From JABDPF01 sp036351575 (GTDB lineage Bacteria > Pseudomonadota > Gammaproteobacteria > Xanthomonadales > SZUA-36), in assembly GCA_036351575.1 (NCBI GenBank), contig JAZBPJ010000169.1:1-48588 (forward strand): 48,588 nucleotides of DNA. Reading direction: 5' to 3'. Shown here in pieces: positions 30,732 to 39,733 of this stretch; position 1 is the stretch's first letter; each line of letters starts with the position of its first letter. The translations under genes and the position numbers were made by a program. The notes under the pieces are model-generated. The model was not told the origin of the DNA and made no database searches. It saw nothing but the letters and a program-made list of their open reading frames with translations.

Positions 30732-32105
30732 TCAGGCGGACACGGCTGCGGCGATGTGACGCGCCCCGGTGTAGTGGAAGCGGCGCAGCATCAGCGCCGC
30801 AGCCACGGTCAGCCCGGCGATCATGCCGACCCACATCCCGGCCGGCCCCATGCCGAACCGGAAGGTCAGCGAATGGCCCAGCACCATGCCGACGATCCAG
30901 TACGCGACCATCGTGTAAATCATCGGCATGCGCGTGTCCTTGTAACCTCTCAGCGCGCCCGCCATCACCATCTGGACCCCGTCGGGATACTGGAATATCG
31001 CGGCGTAGAACAGCAGGCTGACCGCCAGTGCACCGACCGTGGCGTCACTGGTATAGAGCCGCACGACCAGCTCGGGGGCGAAGAACATCAGGAACGCGCT
31101 GACCGTCTGTGTGCCGAACACGATCAGCAGGCCGATCCGCCCGGCGTAGCGTGCCGCTTCGGGCTCTCCCCGGCCCAAAGCGTTACCGACGCGAATGGAT
31201 ATGGCCGATGAGAGGCCGACGGGCACCATGAACACCAGCGCCGAAAAATTGATGGCGATCAGGTGCGCGGCGGCGGGCACCGGCCCCAGTTGGCCGATCA
31301 GCAAAGCCGCGCCGACGAACAGGCTGCCCTCGACCGCGATGGCAACCGCGATGGGAAGACCGATCCGCAGCAAGACCAGGATGGTCTTGATATCCGGCAG
31401 ATCAAAACGGGAAAGCAGGGAAAACGGGCGGTAATGACGGTGCAGCGCGATGTAGGAAAGCAGAAACAGGAACTGCAGCCAGATTACGATGGACGTCGCG
31501 TAGCCGCAGCCAACGGTGCCCAGCGCCGGAAAACCCAGCTTGCCGAACATCAGGACGTAATTCAGCGGAATATTCAGCAGCGCCCCGGCTATGCCGTAAA
31601 ACATGGTCGGGCGTGTATAACCCGTGCCCTCGCTGAAAAAGCGCAGCAGGAAGACCAGGCAGAGACCCGGCGCACCCCAGGAAATCGCCCGCAGGTAGCC
31701 CACCGCGTGCGGAATGATCAGCGGGTCGATGCGGAAAGCCTCGAGCAGCGGTTCGCTGAAACGGCACAGCAACCAGTACGGCACGCCCAGCGCCAGTGCG
31801 ATCCAGAGGGCCTGTCGCGTCTGGTATGCGGCTTCGTCTTTTTTCTTCGCACCGTCCAGCTGCGCCACGCTGGGCTGCACGGCCATCAGCGTGCCGATGA
31901 CGAACATCAGGGCGGAAGACCAGACCGCACCGCCAATGCCAAGGGCGGCCAGGGCGATATCCCGGTTCGGAAGCCGGCCCGCCATCACGGTATCGACGAA
32001 GTTCATGCTGAACACCGCCACCTGCCCGATGATGATCGGGGCCGCGAGCTGCAGGGTTCTCCCGACGGCAGCGGAATGGCTTTTTGCTTTGGTTATACTG
32101 TTCAT
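30732..32105 (-). CDS. MATE-family multidrug/sodium antiporter
   Basis: The 457-residue protein has twelve predicted helices and MATE landmarks: LAAPIIIGQVAVFSMNFVDTVMAGR at the start, IAINFSALVFMVPVGLSSAISIRVGNALG in the second half, and PDGVQMVMAGALRGYKDTRMPM. NorM-type members export cationic drugs and dyes using sodium or proton gradients. It is divergent from the DUF3667 gene with 35 bases between starts, so the two promoters overlap or are shared. The substrate is unknown. Confidence 0.9.
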   Translation of the reverse strand: MNSITKAKSHSAAVGRTLQLAAPIIIGQVAVFSMNFVDTVMAGRLPNRDIALAALGIGGAVWSSALMFVIGTLMAVQPSVAQLDGAKKKDEAAYQTRQALWIALALGVPYWLLCRFSEPLLEAFRIDPLIIPHAVGYLRAISWGAPGLCLVFLLRFFSEGTGYTRPTMFYGIAGALLNIPLNYVLMFGKLGFPALGTVGCGYATSIVIWLQFLFLLSYIALHRHYRPFSLLSRFDLPDIKTILVLLRIGLPIAVAIAVEGSLFVGAALLIGQLGPVPAAAHLIAINFSALVFMVPVGLSSAISIRVGNALGRGEPEAARYAGRIGLLIVFGTQTVSAFLMFFAPELVVRLYTSDATVGALAVSLLFYAAIFQYPDGVQMVMAGALRGYKDTRMPMIYTMVAYWIVGMVLGHSLTFRFGMGPAGMWVGMIAGLTVAAALMLRRFHYTGARHIAAAVSA

Positions 32106-32140
32106 CGAGGCGATTCATTCTACAGGAGAGCCAGGCAGCG

Positions 32141-33331
32141 ATGAGCCGGGAAATCAACGATGAAGCACAAGAAACGACAGCTGAAACGGCGCCCGTATCA
32201 GCGCGAAAACAGCTGCCCGCAAACGTTCCGGACCGCAAGCTCACGATCAAGGCAAGCCGCCTGGCCGGTTCTGGTCATTGCCTGAACTGCGGAACCGAAT
32301 TGGCGGGCCCCTTCTGCCACTACTGCGGCCAGCCCGACAAGAACCTGGTCCGGTTCTTCCCCGCCCTGCTGCGGGAAATGATGGAAGACTTTGCGGACTT
32401 CGACTCCCGCTTCATGCGCACGATGAAGCCGCTTCTCTTCCGGCCGGGCAAACTGACGCGGGATTACCTGGACGGCCGCCGTTTCCGCTACGTGCCGCCG
32501 CTGCGGCTTTACATCTTCTCCAGCATCCTGATGTTTTTCCTGCTGGCCGTCATCGCGGGCAGCGAACTCGAATTTACGACCCAGGCGGCGACCGACGGTC
32601 CCGCGGTCCAGATCAGCATGGACGACGAGGAACGCGAAGACCTGGCTGAGGCGATGGCCGAACTCGACAAAGTCCAACCCGGCCTGGGCGAGCAGGTCGG
32701 CGCCCAGATCGAGGCGGCCGAGTCCGGGCAGGGCGTTTCCGAGGACGAGATCCCGGACAAGATATCGTTCGATGTGAACGGACAACCCTGGGACCCCGAG
32801 ACCAACCCTGTCGTCATCCCCCTGATGCCGAAATGGGTGGATCGCTGGGTCAACAGCGAACTCGAGGAATCGCCCCAGAAACTCAAGGAACTGGGGGACG
32901 ACGCCGGTGCCGTCATCACGGAGCAGGCGCTCGACGTCCTGCCGGGCACGATGTTCGTGCTGCTTCCGCTGGTCGCGGCGCTGTTCAAGTTCTGGTACCT
33001 GTTCGCGCGCCGTTACTACGTGGAGCACCTGATCTTCGCTTTGCACAACCACGCGTTCATTTTCATCACGATTCTCATCCTGATACTGACGGCGCAGCTG
33101 ACGGAATGGCGGGAGCCGTCGGGCGAGGGTCCCATGACGGCGGCCTACTCGGCACTTCAGACGGGAATCCTGATCTGGATCCCGGTCTACCTGTTCCTGT
33201 CGCTGAAGCGGGTCTATCAACAGGGCTGGTGGCTGACGACCGCCAAGTTCGCCGCGATCGGGTTTTCTTACGTGATGCTGTTGTCCTTTGCGTCGGCCTT
33301 CGTGGCCCTGCTCAGCATCGTATTACTCTGA
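32141..33331 (+). CDS. DUF3667 zinc-ribbon membrane protein
   Basis: The 396-residue protein has a zinc ribbon (CLNCGTELAGPFCHYCGQPD) followed by the DUF3667 block (DSRFMRTMKPLLFRPGKLTR, then YVPPLRLYIFSSILMFFLLA). A soluble acidic insert of about 150 residues follows, and then several C-terminal transmembrane helices. The insert is rich in aspartate and glutamate (DDEEREDLAEAMAELD). The family is common in Gram-negative bacteria and has no settled function. ATG 32141 follows an AGGAG ribosome binding site; the longer frame begins in the divergent MATE promoter region. Confidence 0.85.
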   Translation: MSREINDEAQETTAETAPVSARKQLPANVPDRKLTIKASRLAGSGHCLNCGTELAGPFCHYCGQPDKNLVRFFPALLREMMEDFADFDSRFMRTMKPLLFRPGKLTRDYLDGRRFRYVPPLRLYIFSSILMFFLLAVIAGSELEFTTQAATDGPAVQISMDDEEREDLAEAMAELDKVQPGLGEQVGAQIEAAESGQGVSEDEIPDKISFDVNGQPWDPETNPVVIPLMPKWVDRWVNSELEESPQKLKELGDDAGAVITEQALDVLPGTMFVLLPLVAALFKFWYLFARRYYVEHLIFALHNHAFIFITILILILTAQLTEWREPSGEGPMTAAYSALQTGILIWIPVYLFLSLKRVYQQGWWLTTAKFAAIGFSYVMLLSFASAFVALLSIVLL

Positions 33332-33342
33332 ACCGGTACACA

Positions 33343-33375
33343 TGGGGTCAGAGTAGCTAAGCTACTCTGACCCCA
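33343..33375. repeat. REP-like perfect palindrome between convergent genes, likely bidirectional terminator
   Basis: Two perfect 16-base arms (TGGGGTCAGAGTAGCT and its complement) flank a single base. The core GGTCAGA/TCTGACC is the same as in the repeat at 1966-2007. It lies between the convergent DUF3667 and galM genes, 12 bases from each stop, a usual home for REP elements. GGGGTCAGAGT...ACTCTGACCCC hairpins are widespread in proteobacteria and often tied to RAYT transposases, which are not present here. Confidence 0.8.
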
Positions 33376-33386
33376 GTTACTCAAGG

Positions 33387-34388
33387 CTAGCTCTCAAACT
33401 CCATGACCAGCTGCCGGTGCCACAGGTGACCGGCCTTCAGCAAGGGAGAGGGAAAACCCTCGACGTTCGGAGCATTGGGCGCGTTCTGGAATTCCAGGCA
33501 GACACCGGTTCGCCGCCCGAACGGCTCGGCCAGAGAATTTCCGGAATAGAACTGAACACCGGGCCGCGAACTGTAGAACTTGACGCGAATCCCGGTTTTC
33601 GGCGACTTGAGCGTGGCGGCGATCGCCGGGTATTTCATCGCCTTGTTAAGCAGAAAAAAGTGATCGAAGCCACCGGTCAGGCCCAGCTGGCTGGAGCGCA
33701 TGGCCAGGCGTTCGCCGATAGTCGCTTTTTCGCGAAAGTCGAACACGCTGTCTTTCACGTGGCTGATATCGCCGTTGGGCAGCATGTCCGGCCCCATCGG
33801 CAGGTAGAGTTCCGAGTTGATCCAGACCTCGTGGTTGTCTATGGCCGAGCCGTCTCCGTTCAGGTTGAAATAGGCGTGGTTGGTGAGGTTCACCACGGTA
33901 TCGCTTTCCGACTCGGCGAAGTAATCCACCTGCAGCACCATGCGGCTGACCAGGCTGTAACGGACGGTCACGGTCATTCGGCCCGGAAACCCCTGGTCCC
34001 CGTCCGGTGATACCGTGCGGTAAAGGACCGCGTTGGAGTTCGGGTCCTCGTCCACCTCCCAGCGCCTGGCATGAAATCCTCCGGATCCGCCATGCAGGCA
34101 ATGACCGTGCTCGCTGTCGTTGCGGTCGAGTTCGTAGGTTTTTTCGGCCAGGGTCAGCCGGGCCGAGCCGAGTCGGCCCGCATAGCGCCCCACTGTGCTG
34201 CCCATGAAATACGGGTCTTCGAGGTAGTCCTCGGGTGTGGGATAAGCCAGCAATACCTCGACCGGCCCCTTTTCGGCAGGAACACGGATCGATTGCAGCG
34301 TGGCGCCCAGGTTATGGGTGACCACGCTGAGGCCGTCCGGGGCTTCCAGCCTCGAAGCCCTGATGGGAATTTCGCTCGTCTCGTTCAT
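33387..34388 (-). CDS. galM: aldose 1-epimerase (galactose mutarotase)
   Basis: The 333-residue protein has the GalM beta-sandwich blocks: VGRYAGRL, HCLHGGSGGFHARRW (catalytic region), LTNHAYFNLNGDG with the catalytic histidine, GGFDHFF, and the C-terminal GVCLEFQNAPNAPN with the catalytic glutamate. It interconverts alpha and beta anomers of hexoses. No gal operon is nearby; a glucokinase gene lies 12 kb away. It ends the minus-strand run that starts with the DegQ-type gene. Confidence 0.92.
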   Translation of the reverse strand: MNETSEIPIRASRLEAPDGLSVVTHNLGATLQSIRVPAEKGPVEVLLAYPTPEDYLEDPYFMGSTVGRYAGRLGSARLTLAEKTYELDRNDSEHGHCLHGGSGGFHARRWEVDEDPNSNAVLYRTVSPDGDQGFPGRMTVTVRYSLVSRMVLQVDYFAESESDTVVNLTNHAYFNLNGDGSAIDNHEVWINSELYLPMGPDMLPNGDISHVKDSVFDFREKATIGERLAMRSSQLGLTGGFDHFFLLNKAMKYPAIAATLKSPKTGIRVKFYSSRPGVQFYSGNSLAEPFGRRTGVCLEFQNAPNAPNVEGFPSPLLKAGHLWHRQLVMEFES

Positions 34389-34479
34389 ATCGGTTTTCTC
34401 AACGCAGCGTTCAATCCGGAAAGCCTAACCCAACTACGGCCGGCGGGAACAGTGCGTCCGGTCATTGCGGTCTGCGGAA

Positions 34480-34869
34480 TCAGTGTTCGTTCTGCGGCAG
34501 GCCATCGGTAATTTCATAATAGTCGCCTTTCTCGGCAACGAAAATATGGACCGCCAGCGACGTGCCCGTGGGCGTATCGAATGCACCCATCGCCAGCCCG
34601 GTCCAGTCGTGCTTGTCATGGTCCAGCGGATCGAAAAACAGGGAAGCGCCGCAGATCGAGCAGAAACCGCGCCGTACCTTTGCAGACGAGTGGTACCAGG
34701 TCACGTTTTCCATACCACGCAACGTCAGGGCCTGGCGCGGCACATCCGTTCCGGCCAGGAAATGCCCGGACCATTTCCGGCACTGTTCGCAATGACAGCC
34801 GTCAGGGGGCGGCAGTTCGCCGTCGACCTCGAAAGTCACGGCGCCGCAGAGACAGGAACCCTTGTGCAT
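34480..34869 (-). CDS. GFA-family (CENP-V/GFA) zinc protein
   Basis: The 129-residue protein has the GFA zinc ligands: GSCLCGAVTFEV at the start, CHCEQCRKWSGHF, and FCSICGASLFF. The family includes glutathione-dependent formaldehyde-activating enzyme, but most members have unknown substrates; the missing neighbouring formaldehyde dehydrogenase makes that role unlikely here. A GGAG ribosome binding site lies six bases before ATG 34869, which is much better placed than the upstream start that adds 66 residues. It is part of the minus-strand run toward galM. Confidence 0.88.
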   Translation of the reverse strand: MHKGSCLCGAVTFEVDGELPPPDGCHCEQCRKWSGHFLAGTDVPRQALTLRGMENVTWYHSSAKVRRGFCSICGASLFFDPLDHDKHDWTGLAMGAFDTPTGTSLAVHIFVAEKGDYYEITDGLPQNEH

Positions 34870-34894
34870 TGGAAACTCCTTCAGTGTCCGGGAT

Positions 34895-35197
34895 TCATTC
34901 CACGTATGCCTGCTTGACGACTCCCTCGCGGTCCAGTTCGATGCAACAGCGGTATGTCCCGAGATTGTAGCGGCTGTCGGCAATGATCCGGCTGCCCGAG
35001 GCGCCCGCTTCCCGGCGGTAGCGCAAAAAATTCCCGGTATCCAACTGCCGGACGACACTTTCTTCACTTACACCAGCCGTGAAGTTGCCGCAAAGAAAAA
35101 TGATCTCCTTGCGTGCTTCGTTCCAGACGAAAACCGCCAGCGCAGACAGGATAAGAGCGCCCAGCGACGCGGTCATGGCCGGCAGCTTGTGCTTCAC
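34895..35197 (-). CDS. small membrane-anchored protein of unknown function
   Basis: The 100-residue protein has an N-terminal hydrophobic helix (LPAMTASLGALILSALAVFVW), which may be a signal anchor. The periplasmic domain of about 70 residues contains three cysteines (FLCGN, and YRCCIEL near the end). Its ATG overlaps the stop of the M17 aminopeptidase gene (ATGA, 35194-35197), supporting real translation. I do not recognise a family. Confidence 0.65.
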   Translation of the reverse strand: MKHKLPAMTASLGALILSALAVFVWNEARKEIIFLCGNFTAGVSEESVVRQLDTGNFLRYRREAGASGSRIIADSRYNLGTYRCCIELDREGVVKQAYVE

Positions 35198-36570
35198 GCG
35201 TATCGCTTCTCCAGGAACCGGTAGACCGCGCGCATGCCCAGCGCTTCACCTCCTTCCGGGCGCGCCGGGCTGCTGCCCGGACTCCACCCAAAGGTATCGA
35301 TGTGCACCCATGGAATCTCCGCTTCCACGAAATGTTCCAGGAACAGCGCCGCCGTGATGCAACCGGCAAACGGACTCTTGGCCGCGTTGTTGAGGTCCGC
35401 AATCGGGCTTTCGATCATCTTGTTGTAAGGACGGTGCAGCGGCATGGGCCAGAGCGCGTCTTCCACTTCCAGCCCGGCCTGCAGAATTCCCTGTGACACG
35501 TCGTCGCGATTACTGAACAACGGCGGCAGGTCCGGACCCAGCGCGACGCGCGCCGCCCCGGTCAGCGTGGCGAAGTCGATCACCAGGTCGGGAGACTGTT
35601 CGCAGGCATAGGCCAGCGCATCGGACAGGATCACCCGCCCCTCGGCATCGGTGTTGCCGATCTCCACGGAAAGTCCCTTGCGCGTGGGAATTACGTCACC
35701 CGGGCGGTACGCATTGCCGGCAACGGCGTTCTCCACCGCCGGAACCAGCACCAGCAGCCGCACCGGAAGCCGGTTTTCCATGACCAGGCGCGCCAGCGCG
35801 AGCACGTGGGCCGCGCCGCCCATGTCCTTTTTCATCAGCAGCATGCCGGCGGCGGGCTTCAGGTTCAGGCCGCCGGTATCGAAGCAGACGCCTTTTCCGA
35901 CCAGCGCCAGAAGCGGCGCTTGGCTGTCACCCCAGGTCAGCTCGATCAGTCGCGGGGCGCGCTCGGCAGCGCGTCCCACGACATGCACCGCGGGAAAGTT
36001 CTCCGCCAGCAGCCGGTCGCCTTCGATCTGCCGGAAGCCTGCGCCAAAAGACCGCGCCAGGTCCTGCGCGGCCCCGGCAAGCTCAGCAGGCCCCATGTTT
36101 TCCGTCGGCGTGTTGATCAGGTCGCGAACCAGCGCCTGCGCCATTAACTGACTTCGCGTATCCGCATCGATATCCTCGTCCAGGACCAGCGAAGGTAAAG
36201 AGTCTGCGGCCTTCTTGTATCGGTCGAAGCGGTAACAGGCCAGGCCCCAGCCGAGGCTGGCCAGGAAACGCTGATCGCGGGTCCACTCGCTTTCCAGGCG
36301 GAAGTTGGCCGCGGGAAGGTTCTCCACGATCGCGGCCAGCTGTGTCAGCCAACCGTCGGCCTGCATGCCAAAAAGCACGGCCTCGATACCTCCGCCCGCG
36401 TCGGGCAGGATGCAGACCTGCCCCGGTTTGGCCTTGAAGCCATTCGCTTGCACCCAGTCCCTGACCCGGTCCGATGCCCTTTGCAGCCAGCTTTCCAACT
36501 CGCCCTTCACCATCGGCTTCAGCGCCGTGGCTTCGCGTGCACCGTCTTCTGTCATGGAAATGTAGTTCAT
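35194..36570 (-). CDS. M17 leucyl aminopeptidase family protein
   Basis: The 458-residue protein has the M17 catalytic domain: VGKGVCFDTGGLNLKPAAGM with metal ligands Lys and Asp, MKKDMGGAA, and the signature NTDAEGRVILSDAL with Asp and Glu ligands. The C-terminal block reads HIDTFGWSPGSSPARPEGGEALGMR. The N-terminal 150 residues differ from E. coli PepA, as in many PepB-like or cytosolic aminopeptidase relatives. It removes N-terminal residues from peptides using two metal ions. ATG 36570 follows the degQ gene by 40 bases, and the longer frame has no support. Confidence 0.9.
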   Translation of the reverse strand: MNYISMTEDGAREATALKPMVKGELESWLQRASDRVRDWVQANGFKAKPGQVCILPDAGGGIEAVLFGMQADGWLTQLAAIVENLPAANFRLESEWTRDQRFLASLGWGLACYRFDRYKKAADSLPSLVLDEDIDADTRSQLMAQALVRDLINTPTENMGPAELAGAAQDLARSFGAGFRQIEGDRLLAENFPAVHVVGRAAERAPRLIELTWGDSQAPLLALVGKGVCFDTGGLNLKPAAGMLLMKKDMGGAAHVLALARLVMENRLPVRLLVLVPAVENAVAGNAYRPGDVIPTRKGLSVEIGNTDAEGRVILSDALAYACEQSPDLVIDFATLTGAARVALGPDLPPLFSNRDDVSQGILQAGLEVEDALWPMPLHRPYNKMIESPIADLNNAAKSPFAGCITAALFLEHFVEAEIPWVHIDTFGWSPGSSPARPEGGEALGMRAVYRFLEKRYA

Positions 36571-36610
36571 ATCGTTTCCTCGCGTTTTCCTGGTGTTCGT
36601 TCGCGTTTGC

Positions 36611-37972
36611 TCAATCGATCCGGACCACGTATTCACGACCGCCGCGCAGCACCTCGAGATAGAGGCGGCCGCTGACGGAACGCGTGGCTTCGCTGAATTC
36701 GTCGATGTCACGCACCGCGCCGCGGTTCACAGCGGTGACGATGTCGCCCGGCCGCATCCCGAGCCGGGCCAGCCGGCTGTCGGGCTGGAGTTCGGTCAGC
36801 AGCACGCCGCGCACCCGCCCGCTGCGAACCTTCATCGGGATGTCCTCGAAGACCGCGCCGGCCAGGCGATAGTCCAGGTCTTCACCGACGGCGCGATCGA
36901 GCGCCTGCACCTCGACGGTAAGGGTCCGCTGCTTGCCATCCCGCAGGTAACGAAGTTTCACGCTGTCTCCCAGCGGAAACTGGCCCTCGAAATTATGAAA
37001 CTCCTGGGCGCTGCCGACCCGGTGATCCTCGATGTGCGTAACGACGTCACCCACCTTCAGACCGGCGCGCGCGGCGGACGCATCACTGTCGATATCCGCT
37101 ACCAGCACGCCGGCGCCGTTGTCGAGGTCAAAGGCGCCGGCCAGGTCCGAGGTCAGGTCCTGCACAAAAATGCCGAGGGTCCCGCGCCGCACCTCGCCGT
37201 GCTCGGAAAGCTGCTGCATCACGTGAAGCGCCATGGAAGATGGAATGGCAAAGCCGATGCCCACGTTTCCGCCGCTCGGTGTGAAAATCGCGCTGTTGAT
37301 ACCCACGAGTTCGCCCCTGAGATTGATCAGCGCACCTCCGGAGTTACCCGGATTGATCGAGGCGTCGGTCTGGATGAAATTCTGGTAGGCCAGCCCCCGA
37401 AAAGCGGAGCGGCCCAGCGCACTGACGATCCCGGACGTCACGGTCTGGCCGAGCCCAAAGGGATTTCCGACCGCTACAACGAAGTCCCCCACCCTGAGGG
37501 ACGTCGAATCCGCGAACGGCAGCGCCTGCAGCTTTTCAGCCGGAATCCGGATCATGGCCAGGTCGGTATCCGGATCCGTGCCGATCACCTCGGCCTGGAA
37601 ACTGCGCCCGTCGGACAGTGTCACGCTGATGTCATCCGCACCTTCAATGACATGGTTGTTGGTCAGCACGTAACCCTCTTCCGCGTCGACAATGACACCG
37701 GAGCCCAGGCTCTGGGACACCCGTTCCCGGGAACGGTTGGGAACATTGAAAAACCGCCGAAAGAAGGGGTCGTCCAGCAAGGGGCTGCGCACCCGTACAC
37801 GGGTCTCCGTGTAAACATTGACGACCGACGGCGTCACGCGCTCCAGCACGGGCGCAAGCGAAGGCAGATTTTCGCCGTCAACGGCCGCAGGCAAAGCCGC
37901 CCACGCGCCCTGGGCCATGATCGCCAGGGCCAGGATCAGACCGCAAACGGTTGTTTTGAAGAGTGATTTCAC
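36611..37972 (-). CDS. degQ: Do-family periplasmic serine protease (DegQ/HtrA)
   Basis: The 453-residue precursor has a signal peptide (cleavage near AWA, residue 25). The trypsin-like domain has the triad His in LTNNHVIEGAD, Asp in TDPDTDLAMIRI and Ser in INPGNSGGALINL. Two PDZ domains follow (about 260-350, GTLGIFVQDL; and 365-450, GVLLTELQPDSRLARLGMRPGD). It degrades or refolds damaged periplasmic proteins. The length matches DegQ/DegS-like members with two PDZ domains, so DegQ fits better than DegS. It is first in the minus-strand run and its promoter lies in the gap toward the HNH gene. Confidence 0.9.
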   Translation of the reverse strand: MKSLFKTTVCGLILALAIMAQGAWAALPAAVDGENLPSLAPVLERVTPSVVNVYTETRVRVRSPLLDDPFFRRFFNVPNRSRERVSQSLGSGVIVDAEEGYVLTNNHVIEGADDISVTLSDGRSFQAEVIGTDPDTDLAMIRIPAEKLQALPFADSTSLRVGDFVVAVGNPFGLGQTVTSGIVSALGRSAFRGLAYQNFIQTDASINPGNSGGALINLRGELVGINSAIFTPSGGNVGIGFAIPSSMALHVMQQLSEHGEVRRGTLGIFVQDLTSDLAGAFDLDNGAGVLVADIDSDASAARAGLKVGDVVTHIEDHRVGSAQEFHNFEGQFPLGDSVKLRYLRDGKQRTLTVEVQALDRAVGEDLDYRLAGAVFEDIPMKVRSGRVRGVLLTELQPDSRLARLGMRPGDIVTAVNRGAVRDIDEFSEATRSVSGRLYLEVLRGGREYVVRID

Positions 37973-38190
37973 AGTTGCTCCAACAGCATTCTATTCGGTT
38001 TGCCGGCAGGACCTGCCGCTTTCAGACCGAAAGTTAAACATCAAACTCCGAACATTTCCAAGGTTCGGGTCACGCGAATCATTGCACCGGCTTGCGATTT
38101 TTTTCCAAACCGGATATACAGGCCATGAAGATCCATAAACACACAATATATTGTGTTCAGCGCCATGCCGGAGCCGCATGGAAAAGAAAA

Positions 38191-38808
38191 ATGGATATTG
38201 ACCTGCAACAACAGGTGCTGAGGACCGACATCGCGGGGATGCCGCTGGAATGGGTTGGTTACCAGGACGCCGTGCGCCTCATTACGCTGGGACAAGTCGG
38301 ATATTCGTTGGGCCGCACGGTTTACCGCATTCGCGGCGGCATCAATGCCCTCAGCGGTGAGCGAAGTTTCGTCGACGTCGACGCCATTATCGCCACTGAC
38401 GGCACCCATCCCCACGCACACCTCTTCTCCGATTCTTACACGCCTCCACTGAGCAACCCGGCGCTGTTCCGGCGGGATCAGTATATCTGTCTTTATTGCG
38501 GCGAGCGCTTCCCGCACAGCCTGCTGTCCCGCGACCATGTCAACCCGCTGAGCCAGGGCGGCGTCGACACCTGGGGTAACGTGGTCACCTCTTGCAAACG
38601 CTGCAATAACCACAAGGCCGGCCGCACACCCGAACAGGCCGGCATGGAACTGCTGGCCATTCCGTTCAAGCCCACGCACGCGGAATACGTGTACCTGCAG
38701 GGCAGGCGGATCCTGGTCGACCAGATGGAATTCCTGATGGCCCATTTCCCCCGCAACAGTCCGCTGCGGGAACGCGTACGGCGGGCCGGCGAGCACCTGC
38801 TGCACTGA
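38191..38808 (+). CDS. HNH endonuclease-domain protein
   Basis: The 205-residue protein has an N-terminal region shared by stand-alone HNH proteins (VLRTDIAGMPLEWVGYQDAV, then GYSLGRTVYRIRGG). The HNH core has CLYCGERFPHSLLSRDHVNPLSQGG and TSCKRCNNHKAGRTP: four zinc cysteines and the DH-N-N/H catalytic layout are complete. The family is widely conserved in free-living proteobacteria and is not an intron homing enzyme. The start is uncertain; ATG 38191 is preferred by comparison with the family, while ATG 38125 adds 22 residues. The gene stands alone in a slightly AT-rich pocket. Confidence 0.85.
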   Translation: MDIDLQQQVLRTDIAGMPLEWVGYQDAVRLITLGQVGYSLGRTVYRIRGGINALSGERSFVDVDAIIATDGTHPHAHLFSDSYTPPLSNPALFRRDQYICLYCGERFPHSLLSRDHVNPLSQGGVDTWGNVVTSCKRCNNHKAGRTPEQAGMELLAIPFKPTHAEYVYLQGRRILVDQMEFLMAHFPRNSPLRERVRRAGEHLLH

Positions 38809-38848
38809 AACCCCTTTAAAAATACACTGCGACAGGCGCCAACACTGG

Positions 38849-39733
38849 TCAGGCGCGCAGGCAGCGCTGACGCAGCATTCCGCCAAATGACAATTCATCG
38901 AACAGTCGGTTTATGGCCGCGGTGTCTTTTTCCGATCGCGTCAGGTCCGGCGACGCCAGTGCCGACTCGACAGCGGTCTCGATCACCGTCAGGCGACGAG
39001 CCAGTTCGGCCGCATCCCGATGCGCCTGCAGCTTTGCATGGAGTGACGCGGCGCCGCGGATCTTCATGGACGGCACTTCTTCGATGCGCTCGTATATCCC
39101 GTCCAGGTCGCCGAAGACGCGCAAAAGAGCCGCTGCAGTCTTGGGCCCGATACCGGGTATTCCCGGAATGTTGTCGACGGCGTCCCCGGTCAGGGCAAGG
39201 TAATCCGCCATCTGCTCCGGCGTAACGCCGAATTTTTCCGTCAATTGACGGGCGTCCAGCTTCTGGTTGCGCGAAAAGTCCCACCAGTAATCATCCTCAC
39301 GCACCAGCTGGGCCAGGTCCTTGTCGGCGGTTACCACGCATACCGGATGGCCGCGCCGCTTCCAGTAGTGGGCCAGCGTGCCGATCACGTCATCGGCCTC
39401 GTAGCGCGGGTCCGAGAAACAGGCCAGGCCCATGGCCTCGGCCACCGAACGGGCCCAGCCGAACTGCCGCTTGAGTTCTTCCGGGGCGGGATCCCGGTTG
39501 GCCTTGTATTCAGGGTAGATCTCGTTCCGGAAACCGGTAGTCAGCGACACATCAAAGGCGACCGCGACATGCTCTGACCCGGTCTGTTCCAGCAGTCCGC
39601 ACAGAAAGCCGGTGAACCCGTAAACCGCGTTGGTCGGTTCACCGGCGCCATTTACAAAATCATCGGGCATCGAGAACCACGAGCGAAACAGGTAGACGCT
39701 CGCATCGACGAGGTAGACCGGCGGCAGGCTCAC
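38849..39733 (-). CDS. 5'-3' exonuclease / flap endonuclease
   Basis: The 294-residue protein has the PIN-like nuclease domain of bacterial FENs: VYLVDASVYLFRSWF, PEYKANRDPAPEEL, YEADDVIGTLA and VTADKDLAQLV with acidic metal ligands. The H3TH DNA-binding region reads DYLALTGDAVDNIPGIPGIGPKTAAALL. It resembles Xni/ExoIX and the N-terminal domain of PolA, but there is no polymerase domain. It probably processes flaps in replication or repair. Its ATG overlaps the stop of the upstream beta-propeller gene (39730-39733). Confidence 0.9.
   Translation of the reverse strand: MSLPPVYLVDASVYLFRSWFSMPDDFVNGAGEPTNAVYGFTGFLCGLLEQTGSEHVAVAFDVSLTTGFRNEIYPEYKANRDPAPEELKRQFGWARSVAEAMGLACFSDPRYEADDVIGTLAHYWKRRGHPVCVVTADKDLAQLVREDDYWWDFSRNQKLDARQLTEKFGVTPEQMADYLALTGDAVDNIPGIPGIGPKTAAALLRVFGDLDGIYERIEEVPSMKIRGAASLHAKLQAHRDAAELARRLTVIETAVESALASPDLTRSEKDTAAINRLFDELSFGGMLRQRCLRA

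Noticed and set aside
38191..38808. HNH protein as a homing endonuclease or restriction enzyme from a mobile element
   Set aside because: There is no intron, intein, methyltransferase or integrase near it, and the N-terminal region matches the widespread stand-alone chromosomal HNH family.
39572..39587. Third copy of the TCTGACC repeat
   Set aside because: It lies within the exonuclease coding sequence, has no inverted partner, and is a chance match.
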